From an uncultured Anaerolineae bacterium (lineage in GTDB: Bacteria > Chloroflexota > Anaerolineae > Promineifilales > Promineifilaceae), in the NCBI GenBank assembly GCA_905479495.1, contig CAJQMR010000037.1:80777-144776 (forward strand): a DNA stretch of 64,000 nucleotides. The letters are read 5' to 3'. Each line of letters begins with the position of its first letter. Position 1 is the first letter of the stretch. Below are positions 8,675 to 17,259 of this stretch, in pieces. The notes under the pieces are model-generated. The model saw only the letters and a list, made by a program, of their open reading frames with translations, did no database searches and was not told the DNA's origin. The position numbers and the translations under genes are program-made.

Positions 8675-10183
8675 TTAAATCGCAGCTAATGCATGAGCGA
8701 TTTGATTCCAGTGCAGCTCTTTTTTGAACTGGGAGATAGTTGTGTCTTTATCGATGAGCAAATATTCAATACCGGCCATCTCGGCAAAATCTTCCATGTG
8801 TTCATTGGTAAGTGACAGGCTAAAGCCGGTATGATGGGCGCCTCCAGCCAAAATCCAGGCCGCTGCGGCAACTTTCAGGTTTGGTTGAGGAATCCACAAG
8901 GCACGCGCTACGGGCAGCTTGGGCAAAGGCTCATCCGTGGACACAACCTCTACCGCGTTCACAATGAGGCGGAAGCGGTTGCCCATGTCGATGATGGACG
9001 CATTGATGGCTGGCCCTGTTTGCGAATCAAAAACCAGGCGCACCGGGTCTTCCTTGCCGCCAATGCCCAGCGGATGAATTTCCATCGAGGGTTTGCCGCT
9101 GGCAATGCTGGGGCAGATTTCTAACATATGGGCTCCCAACACCTTGTCGCCGGACGGGCTGAAGTGGTAGGTGTAATCTTCCATAAAGGAGGTGCCACCT
9201 GTGAGCCCCGCGCTCATTACTTTCATGGCGCGGAGGAGTGCGGCCGTTTTCCAATCACCTTCTGCGCCAAAACCGTAGCCATCGGCCATCAATCGCTGGG
9301 CGGCGATGCCGGGCAACTGCTTGAGGCCGTGTAAATTCTCAAAGGTTGTGATGAATCCCTTGAAGCCGCCCTCTTCCAGAAAGTCGCGCAGCCCCAGTTC
9401 AATGCGGGCGGCATCACGCAGGGATTGACGTTGTGCGCCATTGGCTTGCAGGGTAGGGGCGGTGGTGTAGCTTTGTTCATAGAGATGGATGAGGTCAGCA
9501 ACGGCCGTTTCTGTCACCCCATTTACCCGAGCCACCAAATCACCTAAGCCATAGCCGTTGACCGAGTAGCCAAACTGCATTTGCGCTGACACTTTATTGC
9601 CTTCGGTGACGGCCACTTCACGCATGTTGTCGCCAAAGCGAGCAAACTTGGCCCCCTGCGCATCATGCCAGGCTGCCGCCGCCCGCAGCCAAGCATCCAG
9701 GCGAGCCAGCACTTCTTCATCTTGCCAATGGCCCACAATCACCTTGCGTGCCAGCCGCATCCGTGCGCCGATAAAACCAAATTCGCGGCCGCCGTGCGCC
9801 GTCTGGTTTAGATTCATAAAGTCCATGTCAATCGTGGCCCAGGGAATCTCGGCACCAAATTGGGTGTGCAGCTGGGCAAATGGTTTTTGCAGGGCAGTCA
9901 AACCAGCGATCCACATTTTGGCCGGGGAGAAGGTGTGCATCCAGCAGATGAGGCCAATACAGTTGGGGTCTGAATTGGCTGCCTGGCAGACGTTATACAC
10001 TTCTTCCGGTGTGGTCACAATCGGTTTGAAGACAATCTTGACCGGTAATTTTTGCGAATCGCTGAGGGCCTGGGCGATGGTACGGCCGTTTGCCGCCACC
10101 TGTTCCAATGCTTCGGGTCCGTACAAATGCTGGCTGCCCACAACAAACCACGCTTCCATTGGAGTAAAAATGTCCGTATTCAT
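8675..10183 (-). CDS. araA: L-arabinose isomerase
   Basis: 502 residues, normal length for AraA, which converts L-arabinose to L-ribulose in the cytosol using Mn2+. Family blocks run in order: WFVVGSQHLYG at the N-terminus, CIGLICWMHTFSPAKMWI, IDMDFMNLNQTAHGGREFGF, EGDWKTAALLR, GGTSFMEDYTYHF, GAHMLEICPS and GGAHHTGFS. These contain the metal and catalytic Glu/Glu/His/His set. ATG 10183 has AAGGATTAGGA just upstream. It is the last gene of the six-gene arabinose operon that begins at 16764, 143 nt after araD; an inverted repeat lies in that gap. Confidence 0.97.
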   Translation of the reverse strand: MNTDIFTPMEAWFVVGSQHLYGPEALEQVAANGRTIAQALSDSQKLPVKIVFKPIVTTPEEVYNVCQAANSDPNCIGLICWMHTFSPAKMWIAGLTALQKPFAQLHTQFGAEIPWATIDMDFMNLNQTAHGGREFGFIGARMRLARKVIVGHWQDEEVLARLDAWLRAAAAWHDAQGAKFARFGDNMREVAVTEGNKVSAQMQFGYSVNGYGLGDLVARVNGVTETAVADLIHLYEQSYTTAPTLQANGAQRQSLRDAARIELGLRDFLEEGGFKGFITTFENLHGLKQLPGIAAQRLMADGYGFGAEGDWKTAALLRAMKVMSAGLTGGTSFMEDYTYHFSPSGDKVLGAHMLEICPSIASGKPSMEIHPLGIGGKEDPVRLVFDSQTGPAINASIIDMGNRFRLIVNAVEVVSTDEPLPKLPVARALWIPQPNLKVAAAAWILAGGAHHTGFSLSLTNEHMEDFAEMAGIEYLLIDKDTTISQFKKELHWNQIAHALAAI

Positions 10184-10250
10184 TTCCTAATCCTTCTAAT
10201 CTTATGGTTGACTGAATGATTCTTTGAGAATTCGCAGGATTGCAAAGCCA

Positions 10251-10290
10251 GTGATACGTGACCAAAGCGAAATCACGTTTCACGTATCAC
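10251..10290. repeat. Inverted repeat between araD and araA
   Basis: An 11-bp perfect stem (10251-10261 with 10280-10290, GTGATACGTGA/TCACGTATCAC) with an 18-nt loop. A similar TCACGTTTCACGT string is seen at about 60845 in another intergenic gap. It is therefore more likely a dispersed palindromic element than an operon-specific terminator, although it may stabilise mRNA ends here. Confidence 0.7.
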
Positions 10291-10326
10291 GCCAGCCCGG
10301 AATCTAAAAGAACAAAAATTGAATTA

Positions 10327-10974
10327 TTATTGCCCGTACACGTTTTGGTATCTGTCGTACAGCTTATCAATATCGCTGGGTGCAATGGTGAGCGGATCAC
10401 CCATCAGCAGCGAGGCCCAGGCGATAGCGGCATTGTCTTCGGTCATCACGGCCGCTTTGACTGCTTTTTCGGCTGTGGGGCCAACGGTAAAGACGCCGTG
10501 GCTTTGCAGCAAGCAGGCGGGGCTGCGGCTGCCTTGCAGCGTTTCTACCACCACCTGACCAATCTCCTCGCCGCCAATCAGGGCAAAACCGCCGCAAGGA
10601 ATATCGCCACCAAATTCGTCACTCATGGCGGTGGTGATGCAGGGAATGGAACGGCCGTGTGTGGCAAAGGCCGTGGCATAACGTGAATGGGTATGGACAA
10701 TGCCGTTCACCTGGGGCATGTGGCGGTAAATGTAGCAGTGAGAGGCAGTGTCTGAAGAGGCTTTGTAATTGCCCTCGACGATCTCACCGTCGATCGTCAC
10801 CACCACCATATTTTCTGGGGTTAAGTCTGGGAATTTGATCCCGCTGGGTTTAATCACAACCAGGTTCGTTTCTGGGTCGCGGGCGCTGATGTTGCCACTG
10901 GTCCAGGCAACAAGATGGTTGTTAGGTAGTTCCGCGTGCAATTCACAAACTAACTGACGTAGTTCTTCTAGCAT
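10327..10974 (-). CDS. araD: L-ribulose-5-phosphate 4-epimerase
   Basis: 215 residues of the class II aldolase/AraD family, which interconverts L-ribulose 5-phosphate and D-xylulose 5-phosphate with Zn2+. Visible blocks are HLVAWTSGNISARD, VVIKPSGIKF, the metal-binding HTHSRYATAFA, IPCGGFALIGG and LLQSHGVFTVGPT. The start is taken at MLEELRQLVCEL, where the family begins, with GAGG upstream. A longer frame to 11058 runs through an inverted repeat and is not used. It lies between the kinase and araA in the arabinose operon. Confidence 0.95.
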   Translation of the reverse strand: MLEELRQLVCELHAELPNNHLVAWTSGNISARDPETNLVVIKPSGIKFPDLTPENMVVVTIDGEIVEGNYKASSDTASHCYIYRHMPQVNGIVHTHSRYATAFATHGRSIPCITTAMSDEFGGDIPCGGFALIGGEEIGQVVVETLQGSRSPACLLQSHGVFTVGPTAEKAVKAAVMTEDNAAIAWASLLMGDPLTIAPSDIDKLYDRYQNVYGQ

Positions 10975-10991
10975 GTTTTGCCTCGCTCTAT

Positions 10992-11060
10992 GATTGGACC
11001 AATTTATTGTCAAAGCCATTGTGGCTCGCCATCGTGGCTTAAAAGAAAATTGGTCCAATC
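10992..11060. repeat. Inverted repeat with near-palindromic arms between araB and araD
   Basis: GATTGGACCAATTT (10992-11005) is the exact complement of AAATTGGTCCAATC (11047-11060). Each arm is itself nearly palindromic (TTGGACCAA), so it could be a pair of repressor sites (GntR-like TTGGTCCAA) or one long mRNA hairpin. It lies right after the kinase stop and before the araD start. Confidence 0.75.
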
Positions 11061-11090
11061 TTTACAAGCCGCGTGTTCAGTTACACTCTA

Positions 11091-12692
11091 TTATTTCAGG
11101 GCGTTTACGGCCGTTCGTTCGATGATCAGACCTTGCTGGTACCGCTCCATAAATGTCGCAAAGCCAGCCACATCTGCCGGATCGGGCGCGATTGTTGTGC
11201 CGTTTTCCCCAGCAAAAACCTTGTTGGCCAGATATGCTTCCAATGGTTCACCCTCTGCCTTGTGGGCCATGTAAGCAGCCAGCAAGGCAATTCCCCAAGC
11301 GCCGCCCTCACCTGCGGTCTCCATAACGGAAACAGGCACATTCATGGCTGCCGCCATCATTTTTTGACCGACTTCTTTTGTTTTGAAGAAGCCACCATGC
11401 CCAAGGATCTGGTCGATCTTCACTTTTTCTTGTTCAAAGAGGATGTCTAGGCCGATCTTTAAGGCTCCCAATGCTGAGAATAGATGGACACGCATGAAGT
11501 TTGCCAGGGTAAAATGGCTTTCTGGGGTACGCACGAATAACGGCCGTCCTTCTTCCAGATGCGTAATGTGCTCGCCAGAAAAATAATTGTAGGCCAACAT
11601 GCCACCACCATCTGCATCCCCCAACAGTGCCTGTTGGTACAGCATTTCAAACAGCTTGGATTGATCAATGGCTACGCTCAGCGCCTCGGTAAATTCCTGA
11701 AAGAGGCCAATCCAGGCGTTGAGATCTGAGGTGCAGTTGTTGCTGTGGACCATCGCGACAGGCTTGCCGCTAGGCGTCGTTACCATGTCAATTTCTGGGT
11801 AGAGCTTCGACAATGCCTTCTCCAAAACAATCATGGCGAAGACAGATGTGCCCGCAGAAACATTACCCGTGCGCATCGCTACGCTGTTGGTGGCCACCAT
11901 GCCCGTGCCTGCATCGCCTTCCGGTGGGCAGAGCGGAAGGCCCGCTTGCAGCTGCCCCGAGGGATCCAGTAGTTTGGCCCCTTTTTCGGTCAGATTCCCG
12001 GCCGCCTCGCCAGCAACCAGAACTTTGGGCAGGACATTTTGCAGTTTCCAGGGAATATGTTCTGCTTCTAGTTGTTTGTTGAACAGCGCGAGCATCTGGG
12101 CATCGTAGTCGTTAATGTTGCTATCAATAGGGAACATGCCCGATGCTTCGCCGATGCCCATCACCTTTTGCCCGGTTAACTGCCAATGGACGTATCCTGC
12201 CAGCGTAGTCAGGTGACTAATATCTTTGATATGGGGTTCATTGTTCAATATCGCCTGATAGAGATGGGCAATGCTCCAACGCTGAGGAATGTTGAATTGG
12301 AACTGTTCCGTGAGCGCTTCTGATGCCTGTCCAGTGATGGTGTTGCGCCAGGTGCGAAACGGGACAAGGTGGTTTCCGTCTTTATCAAATGCCATATAGC
12401 CGTGCATCATGCCGCTAAAGCCAATGGCCCCAATGGTTTGCAGCGGGGTATTGTACCGCTCCAAAATTACTTTACTGAGTTCCTGAAAGCTTGCCTGCAA
12501 TCCGGTCCAAACATCGTCTAGAGTGTAAGTCCAGATGCCGTTTTCATATAGATTTTCCCATTCATGGCTTCCCGATGCGATTGGCGTATGGTCTTCGCCA
12601 ATGAGGACTGCCTTGATGCGCGTCGAGCCGAACTCGATGCCCAGAACGGTCTTGCCACTTTCTATTGCCTTGCGGATACCGTTTTGATTCAT
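11091..12692 (-). CDS. araB: FGGY-family carbohydrate kinase, probable L-ribulokinase
   Basis: 533 residues of the FGGY sugar kinase family. The N-terminal ATPase half has VLGIEFGSTRIKAVLIG (phosphate 1) and GAIGFSGMMHGYMAF. The C-terminal half has LGHGGFFKTKEVGQKMMAAAMNVPV and the GEGGAWGIALLAAY adenosine loop. It is not the classical E. coli AraB subtype, but its place between the sugar transporter and araD/araA makes phosphorylation of L-ribulose to L-ribulose 5-phosphate the best reading. ATG 12692 has GGAGAAG 6 nt upstream. A xylulose or other ketose specificity cannot be excluded by sequence alone. Confidence 0.88.
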   Translation of the reverse strand: MNQNGIRKAIESGKTVLGIEFGSTRIKAVLIGEDHTPIASGSHEWENLYENGIWTYTLDDVWTGLQASFQELSKVILERYNTPLQTIGAIGFSGMMHGYMAFDKDGNHLVPFRTWRNTITGQASEALTEQFQFNIPQRWSIAHLYQAILNNEPHIKDISHLTTLAGYVHWQLTGQKVMGIGEASGMFPIDSNINDYDAQMLALFNKQLEAEHIPWKLQNVLPKVLVAGEAAGNLTEKGAKLLDPSGQLQAGLPLCPPEGDAGTGMVATNSVAMRTGNVSAGTSVFAMIVLEKALSKLYPEIDMVTTPSGKPVAMVHSNNCTSDLNAWIGLFQEFTEALSVAIDQSKLFEMLYQQALLGDADGGGMLAYNYFSGEHITHLEEGRPLFVRTPESHFTLANFMRVHLFSALGALKIGLDILFEQEKVKIDQILGHGGFFKTKEVGQKMMAAAMNVPVSVMETAGEGGAWGIALLAAYMAHKAEGEPLEAYLANKVFAGENGTTIAPDPADVAGFATFMERYQQGLIIERTAVNALK

Positions 12693-12754
12693 GTTACTTC
12701 TCCAGAAATCCTTTGATTAGCGGAACTGCCGGCCTAAGCTCGATATCGTCATTT

Positions 12755-13960
12755 TTAGCTCTTGTTTTTGTTGTATACGTCGAAGAAAACGGCCGTTAAC
12801 AAAACCAATCCCTTAATTACCTGTTGCCACTCAATGCCAATGCCCAGAATCGACATCCCATTGTTCATAACACCCATCACAAACGCGCCAACAACGGCCC
12901 CCACAATTGTGCCAACCCCACCAGACATTGAAGCCCCACCAATAAAACAGGCGGCGATTACATCCAGCTCAAACGTATTACCAGCTTTGGGCGTGGCCAC
13001 ATTGAGCCGCGCAGCAAAAACAAGACCAGCCAGCGCAGAAAGCACCCCCAGATTGACAAAAGTGTAAAAGGTCAATCGCTCTGTATTGACGCCAGAGAGC
13101 TTGGCTGCTTTTTCATTTCCCCCAATGGCAAAAATACGACGCCCTAATGTTGTCTGGTTTGCCACAAAGGTGTAGGCCACAATCAAAATAAATAACACGA
13201 CCAACACATTGGGCAATCCCTTATAAGACGCCATCAAATACGACAGATACATAATCGCTCCGGTCAAAATCACATTTTTCAAGATGAAAATGGATACCGG
13301 AGAAGTTTTCAGATGATACTGTTGTTGTTTGCGCCTGGATTGATAATCAATATAAATCAACGCCGCCGAAACAAGCGCTCCCAGCAGCAGCGCTGTTAGA
13401 TTCATGGTTTCGTTACCGAAAATGTCACCAATAAAGCCTGTACTTAGTTTTTGAAACCCTGGGGGGAACGGCCCAATTGATTGACCTTCTAACAATGCCA
13501 GGGTTAAGCCTCTAAAAACCAACATGCCTGCCAGCGTGACAATAAAGGACGGGATTTTCTGATAAGCGACCCAATAGCCTTGGGCTGCACCAATAATCGC
13601 GCCTAAAAGCAAGCACACGATAGTGGTCGCGATAAAACCCAACTCATAATTAACCATCATCACGGCGGCTGAGGCACCAACAAAAGCCACGATGGACCCT
13701 ACTGATAAATCAATGTGCCCGGCAACGATCAACAGCAACATGCCGATTGCCATAATGACAATATAGCTGTTCTGCAGAATCAAGTTGGTCAGATTGACCG
13801 GCTTCATCAAGATGCCGTCGGTCATAACCTGGAAAAAGGCCATAATCGCAATCAAAGCGACCAGCATGCCATATTGGCGAATGTTTTCTTTTAAAATTTT
13901 TGAGAGTCCGGCCCAAGGACTACTTTCGGTAATTACTTGATCGGGTGTTATGTCACTCAT
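12755..13960 (-). CDS. gguB: Multiple-monosaccharide ABC transporter permease (GguB/XylH-like)
   Basis: 401 residues with about 10 hydrophobic helices, typical of the XylH/GguB/MmsB branch of the ribose-type permeases. LLLIVAGHIDLSVGSIVAF, IPSFIVTLAGMLVFRGL, GGNEKAAKLSGVNTERL and CFIGGASMSGGVGTIVGA are the family signature. It forms the inner-membrane channel for arabinose or related aldoses. Its ATG overlaps the stop of the ATPase gene by 4 nt (ATGA), showing translational coupling. The only ACGGCCGT in this gene is at its very end (12789). Confidence 0.95.
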   Translation of the reverse strand: MSDITPDQVITESSPWAGLSKILKENIRQYGMLVALIAIMAFFQVMTDGILMKPVNLTNLILQNSYIVIMAIGMLLLIVAGHIDLSVGSIVAFVGASAAVMMVNYELGFIATTIVCLLLGAIIGAAQGYWVAYQKIPSFIVTLAGMLVFRGLTLALLEGQSIGPFPPGFQKLSTGFIGDIFGNETMNLTALLLGALVSAALIYIDYQSRRKQQQYHLKTSPVSIFILKNVILTGAIMYLSYLMASYKGLPNVLVVLFILIVAYTFVANQTTLGRRIFAIGGNEKAAKLSGVNTERLTFYTFVNLGVLSALAGLVFAARLNVATPKAGNTFELDVIAACFIGGASMSGGVGTIVGAVVGAFVMGVMNNGMSILGIGIEWQQVIKGLVLLTAVFFDVYNKNKS

Positions 13961-15498
13961 GATGCAATTTTCTCCTGTTGGCGCATAATGCTTTGCATAA
14001 TCTTCTCCTGTGAGGCTTCAGCTTGGGGCATTTCGCCAACGATACGCCCTTCGTTCATCACATAGATACGATCGCATATTCCTAAAATCTCTGGCAGCTC
14101 AGACGAGATAAGGATAATGCCTTTACCCTCATCAGCTAATTGATTGATGATGGTATAAATTTCATATTTGGCCCCAACATCAATGCCCCGGGTTGGTTCA
14201 TCCATAATTAGTACATCAGGATTAGCAAATAACCATTTGCTTAAGACCACTTTTTGTTGGTTGCCGCCGGAGAGATTGACGGTTTTCTGTAAGATGCTGG
14301 AACATTTGATACTCAGTTTGTCACGATATTCGCGGGCCACGGCCAATGATTTAGGCTGGTTAATGACAAAACGATCGGCAATACCCTTAAGGTTGGCCAG
14401 GGCAACATTGTTTTTAATATCTTCAATCAGGATCAGGCCATAAGTCTTGCGATCTTCGGTAACATAGGCCAGCCCATTGGCAATGGCTTTACTTATTGAG
14501 CTTACATCAATTTCCTGACCATGCTTATATACTTTTCCGCTAATGTGTTTGCCGTAAGCGTGTCCAAAAATACTCATTGCCAATTCAGTACGACCTGCCC
14601 CCATCAAGCCAGCGATCCCGACAACCTCGCCTCGTTTCACGTTGAGGTTCACATTATGCACCATTTTTCGGTCATCATGCAGGGGATGGTACACATTCCA
14701 ATCCTTGACCTCAAAAATAACATCGGAGATGTTCGCCTGGCGGGCAGGGTAGCGGTTTGTGATGTCGCGGCCTACCATGCCTTTAACAATCCGGTCTTCG
14801 GTAATCGTTTCTTTGTGACAATCGAGGGTTTCAATCGTAGCGCCATCACGCAAAATGGTAATTGAGTCGGCCACTTTAGAAACTTCGTTTAGCTTATGCG
14901 AAATAAGAACGGAGGAGATGCCTTGCTGCTTAAATTCCAGCAATAGATCAAGTAGGGCATTGCTGTCGCTTTCATTCAGGCTGGAGGTTGGTTCATCTAA
15001 AATGAGGAGTTTAACTTCTTTGGAGAGCGCTTTGGCAATTTCAACCAACTGCTGTTTGCCCACGCCTAAGTCGGTAATTAGCGTCTCAGGCGCTTCATTC
15101 AGGCCAACTTTTTTCAAAAGTCCCTGGGTTTTACCAATGGCTTCGTGCCAATTAATAATGCCGTTCTTTTGCTGTTCGTTGCCCAGGAAAATATTTTCGG
15201 TAATAGAGAGCAGGGGCACCAGGGCTAATTCCTGATGAATAATGACCAGTCCCAAATTCTCGCTGTCTCGGATATCTCGAAAGTGGCATTCTTGGCCCTG
15301 GAAAAATATTTCGCCTGTGTAATCCCCGTCGGGATAAACACCGCTTAAAACCTTCATTAAGGTTGATTTACCGGCTCCGTTTTCACCAACCAGCGCATGA
15401 ATCTCGCCTTGACGAACCGTGAAATTTACGTTGTCTAGCGCTTTAACACCGGGAAATGTCTTTGTAATATTGCGCATTTCCAAAATAATGTCTGACAT
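13957..15498 (-). CDS. gguA: Multiple-monosaccharide ABC transporter ATPase (GguA/MmsA-like)
   Basis: 513 residues with two fused ABC cassettes, as in all ribose/xylose-type importers. Cassette 1 shows GENGAGKSTLMK (Walker A), the signature LGVGKQQLVEIAKAL and LLILDEPTSSL. Cassette 2 has the degenerate GLMGAGRTELAMSIFG loop, NLSGGNQQKVVLSKWL and VLIMDEPTRGIDVGAK. It powers uptake together with the permease and binding lipoprotein. The start at 15498 (MSDIILEMRN) has GGGAG upstream; an in-frame extension to 15579 runs through a hairpin and is rejected. No ACGGCCGT occurs in this gene. Confidence 0.96.
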   Translation of the reverse strand: MSDIILEMRNITKTFPGVKALDNVNFTVRQGEIHALVGENGAGKSTLMKVLSGVYPDGDYTGEIFFQGQECHFRDIRDSENLGLVIIHQELALVPLLSITENIFLGNEQQKNGIINWHEAIGKTQGLLKKVGLNEAPETLITDLGVGKQQLVEIAKALSKEVKLLILDEPTSSLNESDSNALLDLLLEFKQQGISSVLISHKLNEVSKVADSITILRDGATIETLDCHKETITEDRIVKGMVGRDITNRYPARQANISDVIFEVKDWNVYHPLHDDRKMVHNVNLNVKRGEVVGIAGLMGAGRTELAMSIFGHAYGKHISGKVYKHGQEIDVSSISKAIANGLAYVTEDRKTYGLILIEDIKNNVALANLKGIADRFVINQPKSLAVAREYRDKLSIKCSSILQKTVNLSGGNQQKVVLSKWLFANPDVLIMDEPTRGIDVGAKYEIYTIINQLADEGKGIILISSELPEILGICDRIYVMNEGRIVGEMPQAEASQEKIMQSIMRQQEKIAS

Positions 15499-15543
15499 GA
15501 TTGTTCTCCCGCCATTGCGAAGTCGCAAACCAAATTGGTGACA

Positions 15544-15580
15544 GGTGTGGGCACGCAAGCGAGAGCGAGGTGCCCACACC
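15544..15580 (-). promoter_or_regulatory. Intercistronic stem-loop after the sugar-binding gene
   Basis: GGTGTGGGCAC (15544-15554) pairs perfectly with GTGCCCACACC (15570-15580). No U run follows on the transcribed strand, so it is not a classical terminator. Position between binding protein and ATPase matches the known role of such hairpins in raising binding-protein mRNA over the other transporter genes. Confidence 0.75.
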
Positions 15581-15606
15581 CATTAAACTATTAACTTATG
15601 CCAATT

Positions 15607-16764
15607 TTATTCGAATTCATCAGCGGTGTAGTAACCGGTTTCGATGAGTGCTTCTTCCCAGTTGTTGATATCAACACTAACTGGTACGAGGAGGTAAGAA
15701 GGCACGATTTTTACACCATTTTCGTAGGTTTCGGTGTCGTTAACGGGCACTTCTTCACCGCTCAGCAGCGCGTCTACCATAGCAACGGTTTGTTTGGCTA
15801 ATTCACGGGTATCTTTGAAGACTGTTGAGGTTTGTTCGCCTGCCAAAATCGATTTAACTGAAGGCAGTTCTGCGTCTTGTCCGGTTACCACTGGCATTGG
15901 TAGGTCATCGCTACCGTAGCCAACGCCTTTCAGGGAGGAGATAATGCCGATGCTCAGCCCATCATAGGGAGAAAGAACGGCGTCAACGCGTTCTTCAGTG
16001 TAGTAAGCGCTGAGCAGGTTTTCCATACGTGCCTGGGCGGTAGCGCCATCCCAGCGCAGGGTGGAAACTTGGTCCATGCCCATCTGACCACTTGGCACGA
16101 CCAGTTGACCATTGTCGATGTAGGGTTGCAATACGGACATGGCGCCATCGTAGAAGAAGTAGGCGTTGTTGTCATCGGGGGAGCCACCAAACAGTTCGAT
16201 GTTGAAGGGGCCATTGCCATCGGCCAAACCCAGGGCATCTTCGATGTAGCTGGCTTGCAGCACACCCACCTGGAAGTTGTCGAAGGTGGCATAGTAGTCT
16301 ACGTTACCGGAATCGCGAATGAGGCGATCATAGGCGATGACTTTGATGCCCTGGTCTGCGGCTTGTTGCAAAACGTCTGACAGGGTGGTGCCATCAATGG
16401 CAGCAATAACCAGGACGTCTACGCCTTTGGTCACCATGTTTTCAATTTGGGCTAACTGGTTGGGGATGTCATCTTCGGCGTATTGCAGGTCTGTTTCGTA
16501 CCCTTGTTCTTCGAAGAACTGAACCATCGACTCACCATCAGAAATCCAGCGAGTTGAGGATTTTGTGGGCATTGAGATGCCAACAGAGTAGGTTTCGTCA
16601 CTGGTTTCGGCTACATCTTCAGTGGTTGTGTCAGCGGTTGTATCAGCGGTTGTCGCGTCATCGCTATCGTTGTCATTGGCAGCATCATCGGAGGAACCAC
16701 AAGCAGTCATAACGAGTAGTGCCAGAAGGGCGATCAACAGGAGAAACAATTTTTTGGATTTCAT
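15607..16764 (-). CDS. chvE: Multiple-monosaccharide-binding lipoprotein (ChvE-like)
   Basis: 385 residues, first gene of the arabinose operon. A signal peptide ends in the lipobox LLVMTAC, followed by an Asp/Thr-rich spacer, so the protein is a lipid-anchored receptor. The mature part is a Peripla_BP_4/type I sugar-binding fold: YSVGISMPTKSSTRWISDGE, YAEDDIPNQLAQIENMVTKGVDVLVIAAIDG, VIAYDRLI, and QDAELPSVKSILAGEQTSTVFKD near the end. It delivers aldoses to the GguAB channel. ATG 16764 with AAGGAAG upstream is preferred to ATG 16788. Promoter and operator lie about 250 nt upstream, leaving a long untranslated leader. Confidence 0.94.
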   Translation of the reverse strand: MKSKKLFLLLIALLALLVMTACGSSDDAANDNDSDDATTADTTADTTTEDVAETSDETYSVGISMPTKSSTRWISDGESMVQFFEEQGYETDLQYAEDDIPNQLAQIENMVTKGVDVLVIAAIDGTTLSDVLQQAADQGIKVIAYDRLIRDSGNVDYYATFDNFQVGVLQASYIEDALGLADGNGPFNIELFGGSPDDNNAYFFYDGAMSVLQPYIDNGQLVVPSGQMGMDQVSTLRWDGATAQARMENLLSAYYTEERVDAVLSPYDGLSIGIISSLKGVGYGSDDLPMPVVTGQDAELPSVKSILAGEQTSTVFKDTRELAKQTVAMVDALLSGEEVPVNDTETYENGVKIVPSYLLVPVSVDINNWEEALIETGYYTADEFE

Positions 16765-16990
16765 TTTCTCTTCCTTTTTGTTGTGCATATTGGTAAATTT
16801 TTCTATTTTTTGCTACTGACTCGTGCCAGAGCAGGGGTGAAGCTAGATACGGCAAACGTCTTATTCTTGCAGTCGCTTTGCTTTATTCCATATACGCTCC
16901 TTACTAAAGCCTAAAGTGATAGATTTATTTGTTTCTCAATCATCACATTCTGAAAGTACGATAGGGAGTGTTGCTTATTTGCTCGAATGA

Positions 16991-17016
16991 ATGTTATCGT
17001 TCCCGTTATCGTTAAC
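16991..17016. promoter_or_regulatory. Putative LacI-family operator(s) upstream of the sugar operon
   Basis: Two direct copies of GTTATCGTT (16993-17001 and 17005-17013) occur, the second running into GTTATCGTTAAC (17005-17016). They overlap the start of transcription predicted from the minus-strand promoter. The same GTTAAC core recurs at the regulator's own promoter, supporting one repressor for both. Confidence 0.65.
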
Positions 17017-17044
17017 ATATTACCATACAATTTTACGCCGTCAA
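17017..17044 (-). promoter_or_regulatory. Promoter of the arabinose/monosaccharide operon
   Basis: Read on the minus strand: TTGACG (17044-17039), 16-bp spacer, TAATAT (17022-17017). The -10 box directly adjoins the GTTAAC operator element. Bound repressor should block transcription of the binding protein, ABC and ara genes. Confidence 0.7.
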
Positions 17045-17166
17045 GCGGTTTTTGGGCAGAATGATCAAAATGACAAAGATTATTTGTTAGAATTCACCTA
17101 ACAAGATGGCGATAATGTATAAAGAAAAGCAGCCGAAATGACAAAAAGGCCAAAACCAGTAGTTAA

Positions 17167-17195
17167 TTGACACCTTTTTGTGACTATGCTACACT
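17167..17195 (+). promoter_or_regulatory. Promoter of the LacI-family regulator gene
   Basis: TTGACA (17167-17172), 17-bp spacer and TACACT (17190-17195). The start of transcription would fall at about 17202, inside the adjacent operator, which predicts autorepression. Confidence 0.75.
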
Positions 17196-17201
17196 GTTTT
17201 C

Positions 17202-17213
17202 GTTAACGTTAAC
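17202..17213. promoter_or_regulatory. Putative operator GTTAACGTTAAC
   Basis: A perfect 12-bp palindrome centred on the CpG typical of LacI-family sites. It sits at the predicted +1 of the regulator gene. A weaker half-site (AAGCGTTAAG, 17241-17250) follows in the leader. Confidence 0.75.
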
Positions 17214-17259
17214 AATAGGCGGTGGGAGATCGATTTCTGTAAGCGTTAAGGGAGAAAAG

